Source of the DNA: an uncultured Oscillospiraceae bacterium
Lineage (GTDB): Bacteria > Bacillota > Clostridia > Oscillospirales > Oscillospiraceae
Assembly (NCBI GenBank): GCA_934546725.1
Contig: CAKTED010000052.1
Coordinates: forward strand, 1-8,965
Reading direction: 5' to 3'
DNA length: 8,965 nucleotides
Each line of letters starts with the position of its first letter. Position 1 is the first letter of the stretch. Positions 5,655-8,965 of this stretch are shown piece after piece. The notes beneath the pieces are model-generated. The model was given only the letters and a program-made list of their open reading frames with translations. It made no database searches and was not told the DNA's origin. A program made the translations under genes and the position numbers.

Positions 5655-6851
5655 ATGAAAAAAGCATCTGCCTTTCTGCTTTCGATACTGCTGCTCATAT
5701 CCTGCGCGGGCGCAGAGGAGCCGCTGGAGGATACGTTCGACGAAGCGCCCTGGCAGGCGGCGGAAACGCTCAGAACGGTGGAGGACATCCCGCTGCGCGT
5801 TCCCTCGGCCATCCTCATGGAAAAGGAGACGGGCGAGATCCTTTATGAGCTGAACAGCCACGAGCGGATGGCTCCGGCCAGCGTGACGAAGATAATGACA
5901 ATGCTGCTCGTGGTCGAGGCGCTGGAGAGCGGGAGCCTTTCACTCGGCGATACCGTCACGGCGAGCGCTTACGCGACAGGCAAGGGCGGCTCGCAGATAT
6001 TTCTGCGCGAGGGCGAGCAGATGAGCGTTTCAGACCTTCTGAAGTCCGTGGCCGTGGCCTCGGCGAACGATGCCGCCGTGGCGCTGGCCGAGCATATCGC
6101 GGGCAGCGAGGACGCCTTCGTCTCGCGCATGAACGAGCGCGCCGCCGCGCTCGGCATGACGGACACGGTTTTTTCAAACTGCACGGGGCTGCCCTGCGAG
6201 GGAGAGCATCTTACGTCGGCGTATGATATCGCGCTGATGTCCCGCGAGCTTATCCGGCACGATATGATAAAGGACTTTACGAAAATATGGATGGACTCTG
6301 TCCGAGGCGGTGAATTCGGCCTTTCCAACACGAATAAGCTCATCCGCTTCTACCCCGGCGCGACGGGGCTGAAAACCGGCTTTACGCGCGAGGCGATGTA
6401 CTGCCTTTCCGCCACGGCGGAGCGTGACGGCGTGGAATATATCGCCGTTGTAATGCACGGGCAGACGAGCGACGACCGCTTTGAAAGCGCGAAAATACTG
6501 CTGAACCACGCCTTTGCGAGCTATACGCTCGTGAGCGCGCTGCCGGATGAGGCTTTGCCGCCCGTCGCCGTAACGCTCGGGCGGACGGGGTACGTTCAGC
6601 CCGTTCCGGCCCGGAGCCCGCGCATACTGCTGACCAGGGCCGAGGCGGCGGGGCTTGAAAAGGCGGTGGAGCTGGTGGACGAGGTCCCCGCGCCGGTAGA
6701 GGCCGGGCAGGAGCTTGGCAGCCTCGTTCTGCGCTCATCCTCCGGCGAGGAGCTGGCGCGCGTGCCGCTTGTGGCGGACGGGGAGGTAGCGCGCCTCGGC
6801 TGGGGCGAGCTTTTTGTAAAATACCTGCGTATACTCACAATGGCGGGCTGA
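5655..6851 (+). CDS. Secreted D-alanyl-D-alanine carboxypeptidase (serine-type, peptidase S11 family)
   Basis: This 398-residue low-molecular-weight penicillin-binding protein trims the terminal D-Ala from peptidoglycan stem pentapeptides outside the membrane. The three active-site motifs are present in order: Ser76-Val-Thr-Lys79 (SxxK), Ser136-Ala-Asn138 (SxN) and Lys240-Thr-Gly242 (KTG). A hydrophobic signal peptide covers residues 1-20. Its end is ambiguous: LISC at 14-17 fits a lipobox, while A-G-A at 18-20 fits ordinary signal peptidase cleavage. After the catalytic domain, about residues 300-385 resemble the beta-rich PBP5 C-terminal domain, and the last residues (ELFVKYLRILTM) could be a membrane-associating helix. 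The ATG at 5655 has GGAGGG at 5643-5648, 6 nt upstream; a longer frame from 5562 has no such support. It is divergent from thiI. DacA, DacB and DacF subtypes cannot be separated from the sequence alone. Confidence 0.95.
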   Translation: MKKASAFLLSILLLISCAGAEEPLEDTFDEAPWQAAETLRTVEDIPLRVPSAILMEKETGEILYELNSHERMAPASVTKIMTMLLVVEALESGSLSLGDTVTASAYATGKGGSQIFLREGEQMSVSDLLKSVAVASANDAAVALAEHIAGSEDAFVSRMNERAAALGMTDTVFSNCTGLPCEGEHLTSAYDIALMSRELIRHDMIKDFTKIWMDSVRGGEFGLSNTNKLIRFYPGATGLKTGFTREAMYCLSATAERDGVEYIAVVMHGQTSDDRFESAKILLNHAFASYTLVSALPDEALPPVAVTLGRTGYVQPVPARSPRILLTRAEAAGLEKAVELVDEVPAPVEAGQELGSLVLRSSSGEELARVPLVADGEVARLGWGELFVKYLRILTMAG

Positions 6852-6903
6852 GCGCGTAAATGCCCACATTTCCGCGAGACGGCGGCTTCTGGCTCCGTTT
6901 ACA

Positions 6904-6929
6904 AAAGAAAAACTGAGCGCTTTTTCTTT
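6904..6929 (+). terminator. Candidate AT-rich terminator after the carboxypeptidase gene
   Basis: The arms AAAGAAAAA (6904-6912) and TTTTTCTTT (6921-6929) form a perfect 9-bp stem around an 8-nt loop, 52 nt after the stop. The stem is AT-rich, so termination is uncertain; the T-rich 3' arm could act as the U-tract. The rest of 6852-7030 holds only the typA promoter and leader. Confidence 0.4.
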
Positions 6930-6956
6930 GTTGTGCAGGTTTTTCGACTCGTTTGC

Positions 6957-6985
6957 TTGCTTTTTGCCATATATTATTGTATAAT
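6957..6985 (+). promoter_or_regulatory. Promoter of typA
   Basis: A perfect TATAAT (6980-6985) lies 17 nt downstream of TTGCTT (6957-6962, 3 of 6, with the key TTG). Transcription would start near 6992, about 39 nt before the typA ATG. A 7-bp dyad (ATATTAT/ATAATAT, 6971-6987) overlaps the -10. Confidence 0.72.
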
Positions 6986-7030
6986 ATCACGGTTTAAAAA
7001 CTCTGAATTAATCGTGAGAGGGTAAAAAGC

Positions 7031-8845
7031 ATGGAACTTAGAAATATAGCTATCATTGCGCACGTTGACCACGGCAAGACCACGCTCGTTGACGAGATGC
7101 TCAAGCAGGGCGGCGTTTTTCGCGATAACCAGGCGGTCAACGACCGTGTTATGGACTCCGGCGATCTTGAGCGCGAGCGCGGAATAACCATCCTTGCAAA
7201 GAACACGGCCGTCCACTATAAGGACACCAAGATAAACATCGTTGATACTCCGGGCCATGCGGACTTCGGCGGCGAGGTGGAGCGCGTGCTGAAGATGGTA
7301 AACGGCGTTGTCCTCCTCGTTGACGCGGCGGAGGGTCCCATGCCCCAGACGCGCTTCGTTTTGCAGCACGCGCTGGCTCTCGGCCACCGCGTCATAGTCG
7401 TTATCAACAAGATAGACCGGCCCGACGCCCGCATTCACGAGGTCATAGACGAGGTCCTCGAGCTTCTCATGGAGCTTGACGCGACGGATGAGCAGCTTGA
7501 TTCTCCGATGATATTCTGCTCCGCGAGAAAGGGCATAGCCTCCTATTCGCCGGACGTTGAGGGCACCGACCTGCGCCCGCTGTTCGAGACTATCCTCGAG
7601 TATATCCCCGCGCCGGATATGGACGACAGCGCCCCGCTCCAGATGCTCGTATCCTCCATCGATTATAATGACTACGTCGGCCGTATCGCCATCGGCCGCA
7701 TCGAGCGCGGAACGATCCGCCAGAACCAGGAGCTCGTGCTCTGCAATTATCTCAAGCCCGAGATGGCCGAGCGCGCCAAGGCCGTAAGCCTCTATGTTTT
7801 CGACGGACTGAGCAGAGTCCCCGTGACGGAGTCCGAGGCGGGCGACATTATCGCCATTTCCGGCATTGGCGACGTTACGATCGGCGACACCGTCTGCGCC
7901 GCCGAGTGCAGGGAGCCGCTGCCCTTCGTTGAGATATCGGCCCCCACGATGGAGATGACCTTCTCGGTAAACGACAGCCCCTTCGCCGGAACGGAGGGCA
8001 AGTTCGTTACCTCCCGCAATCTGCGCGACCGCCTTTTCCGCGAAACGCTCAAGGATGTTTCCCTCCGCGTTACGGAGACGGATTCGACCGACAGCTTCAA
8101 CGTTGCCGGACGCGGCGAAATGCATCTTTCCATCCTCATCGAGACGATGCGCCGCGAGGGCTACGAATTTCAGGTATCGCCCCCGCGCGTGCTGAACAAG
8201 ACCATTGACGGCGTGCTCTGCGAGCCCTTCGAGCGCGTTGTTATCGACGTGCCGGACGACTGCGTCGGCTCCGTCATAGAGAAAATGGGCGTCCGCAAGG
8301 GCGAGCTTGCCGAGATGAACCCCATGGGCAGCCGTACCCGCCTCATCTTCACCATCCCCTCGCGCGGCCTTTTCGGCTACCGCAACGAGTTCCTTTCCGA
8401 TACTCGCGGTGAGGGCATCATGGCCTCGGTGTTCGACAGCTACCAGCCCTTCAAGGGCGAGGTCCGCCGCCGCAGCACCGGTTCGCTCATCGCTTTTGAG
8501 ACCGGCGACGCCGTGGCTTACGGCATCTTCAACGTTCAGGATCGCGGAACGATGTTCATAACCCCCGGCGTGAAGGTTTACGGCGGCATGGTCGTCGGCG
8601 TTTCGCCGAAGTCCGAGGACATCGTTGTGAACGTATGCAAGAAAAAGCAGCTTACGAATACCCGCGCTGCGGGCTCGGATGAGGCGCTCCGCCTTGTTCC
8701 GCCGCGCATCCTCAGCCTTGAGCAGTGCCTCGAGTTCCTGGCCGATGACGAGCTTCTTGAGGTCACGCCCGAAAATCTCCGCCTGAGAAAGCGCATCCTT
8801 GACCATTCCCTCCGCATGAAGGCGCTCAAGGGCGGCAAAAAATGA
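7031..8845 (+). CDS. typA: Translational GTPase TypA/BipA
   Basis: This 604-residue member of the EF-G/LepA GTPase superfamily binds the ribosome and supports 50S assembly and growth under stress or cold. The GTPase domain (about 1-195) has all G motifs: AHVDHGKTT at 10-18, the switch I RGIT at 50-53, DTPGH at 72-76, NKID at 126-129 and SARKG at 164-168. A beta-barrel domain II, EF-G-like domains III and V ([20 protein letters not shown] and [19 protein letters not shown]) and the TypA-specific C-terminal domain (ending in NTRAAGSDE and the [21 protein letters not shown] segment) follow. Length is normal for the family. The ATG at 7031 has GAGAGGG at 7016-7022, 8 nt upstream. It is a single-gene unit with its own promoter and terminator. 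Confidence 0.97.
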   Translation: MELRNIAIIAHVDHGKTTLVDEMLKQGGVFRDNQAVNDRVMDSGDLERERGITILAKNTAVHYKDTKINIVDTPGHADFGGEVERVLKMVNGVVLLVDAAEGPMPQTRFVLQHALALGHRVIVVINKIDRPDARIHEVIDEVLELLMELDATDEQLDSPMIFCSARKGIASYSPDVEGTDLRPLFETILEYIPAPDMDDSAPLQMLVSSIDYNDYVGRIAIGRIERGTIRQNQELVLCNYLKPEMAERAKAVSLYVFDGLSRVPVTESEAGDIIAISGIGDVTIGDTVCAAECREPLPFVEISAPTMEMTFSVNDSPFAGTEGKFVTSRNLRDRLFRETLKDVSLRVTETDSTDSFNVAGRGEMHLSILIETMRREGYEFQVSPPRVLNKTIDGVLCEPFERVVIDVPDDCVGSVIEKMGVRKGELAEMNPMGSRTRLIFTIPSRGLFGYRNEFLSDTRGEGIMASVFDSYQPFKGEVRRRSTGSLIAFETGDAVAYGIFNVQDRGTMFITPGVKVYGGMVVGVSPKSEDIVVNVCKKKQLTNTRAAGSDEALRLVPPRILSLEQCLEFLADDELLEVTPENLRLRKRILDHSLRMKALKGGKK

Positions 8846-8854
8846 TCCGGCTGT

Positions 8855-8868
8855 GCTGAAGCTTCAGC
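8855..8868. repeat. 14-bp perfect palindrome after typA
   Basis: GCTGAAGCTTCAGC is self-complementary without a loop and lies 10 nt after the typA stop. GAGCTGAAAAA follows directly, repeating part of it. It may be part of a degenerate terminator or a processing signal; no function can be assigned. Confidence 0.5.
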
Positions 8869-8921
8869 TGAGCTGAAAAATTGAATTTTTGCGCTTTTGC
8901 TTAATGCTTTGCGTAATAACG

Positions 8922-8952
8922 AAAGGCCTCTCCGGCACTGGAGAGGCCTTTT
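8922..8952 (+). terminator. Intrinsic terminator of typA
   Basis: AAAGGCCTCTCC (8922-8933) pairs perfectly with GGAGAGGCCTTT (8940-8951) around a 6-nt loop, a 12-bp stem ending in a short T-run. It lies 76 nt after the typA stop. The A-tract on the 5' side could let it work on the minus strand too, for a gene beyond the window. Confidence 0.85.
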
Positions 8953-8965
8953 ACGTTACCTGTAT

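Noticed and set aside
6860..6916. 18-codon ORF (ATG 6860) after the carboxypeptidase gene
   Set aside because: No ribosome binding site precedes it, the peptide has no notable composition, and it runs into the candidate terminator hairpin.
6974..8806. 610-codon minus-strand open frame opposite typA
   Set aside because: It mirrors typA codon by codon, a common effect in genes with strong codon bias, and has no family features or start signals.

Overview
The window looks like chromosomal DNA from a GC-rich Clostridia-type Firmicute, possibly Oscillospiraceae-like. This is inferred from strong AGGAGG-type ribosome binding sites, sigma-A-like promoters, intrinsic terminators, compact operons, a ThiI without a rhodanese domain, and a sporulating-lineage style D,D-carboxypeptidase. 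No mobile element, CRISPR array, tRNA or rRNA was seen. Base composition is even and every main gene is intact, except the first, which is cut by the window edge.

Region 1 (1-3054, minus strand) is a four-gene polar amino acid ABC importer operon. In transcription order it encodes permease (2694-2035), permease (2054-1380), ATPase (1374-595) and a lipoprotein substrate-binding protein (577 to beyond the edge). The most interesting part is its roughly 325-nt leader. A near-consensus promoter (TTGACA-17-TATGAT) is followed by a good Shine-Dalgarno and an unlisted 36-codon ORF (2995-2885) with four consecutive cysteine codons. About 50 nt beyond the ORF is an intrinsic terminator (2837-2808). 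A 10-nt segment just downstream of the Cys codons (2945-2936) is perfectly complementary to the 5' side of that terminator, so it can form a mutually exclusive antiterminator. This is the layout of a ribosome-mediated attenuator sensing charged tRNA-Cys. It predicts that the importer carries cystine/cysteine and is switched on by cysteine starvation.

Region 2 (3076-5584, minus strand) holds thiI (tRNA 4-thiouridine synthase) and cinA (competence/damage-inducible family, with a nicotinamide-nucleotide amidase domain), co-transcribed from a good promoter at 5584-5556. No terminator separates cinA from the attenuator leader, so read-through from thiI-cinA would also pass through the cysteine switch. 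ThiI uses sulfur that comes ultimately from cysteine.

Region 3 (5655-6851, plus strand) is a secreted D-alanyl-D-alanine carboxypeptidase, divergent from thiI. Region 4 (6957-8952, plus strand) is typA/bipA, a translational GTPase with its own TATAAT promoter and a 12-bp terminator.

The gaps over 100 nt are accounted for. The 3075-2695 stretch is the attenuator leader plus an unexplained 11-bp hairpin. The 5518-5654 stretch is a divergent promoter region. The 6852-7030 stretch has a weak terminator-like hairpin and the typA promoter. The 8846-8965 stretch has a palindrome and the typA terminator.
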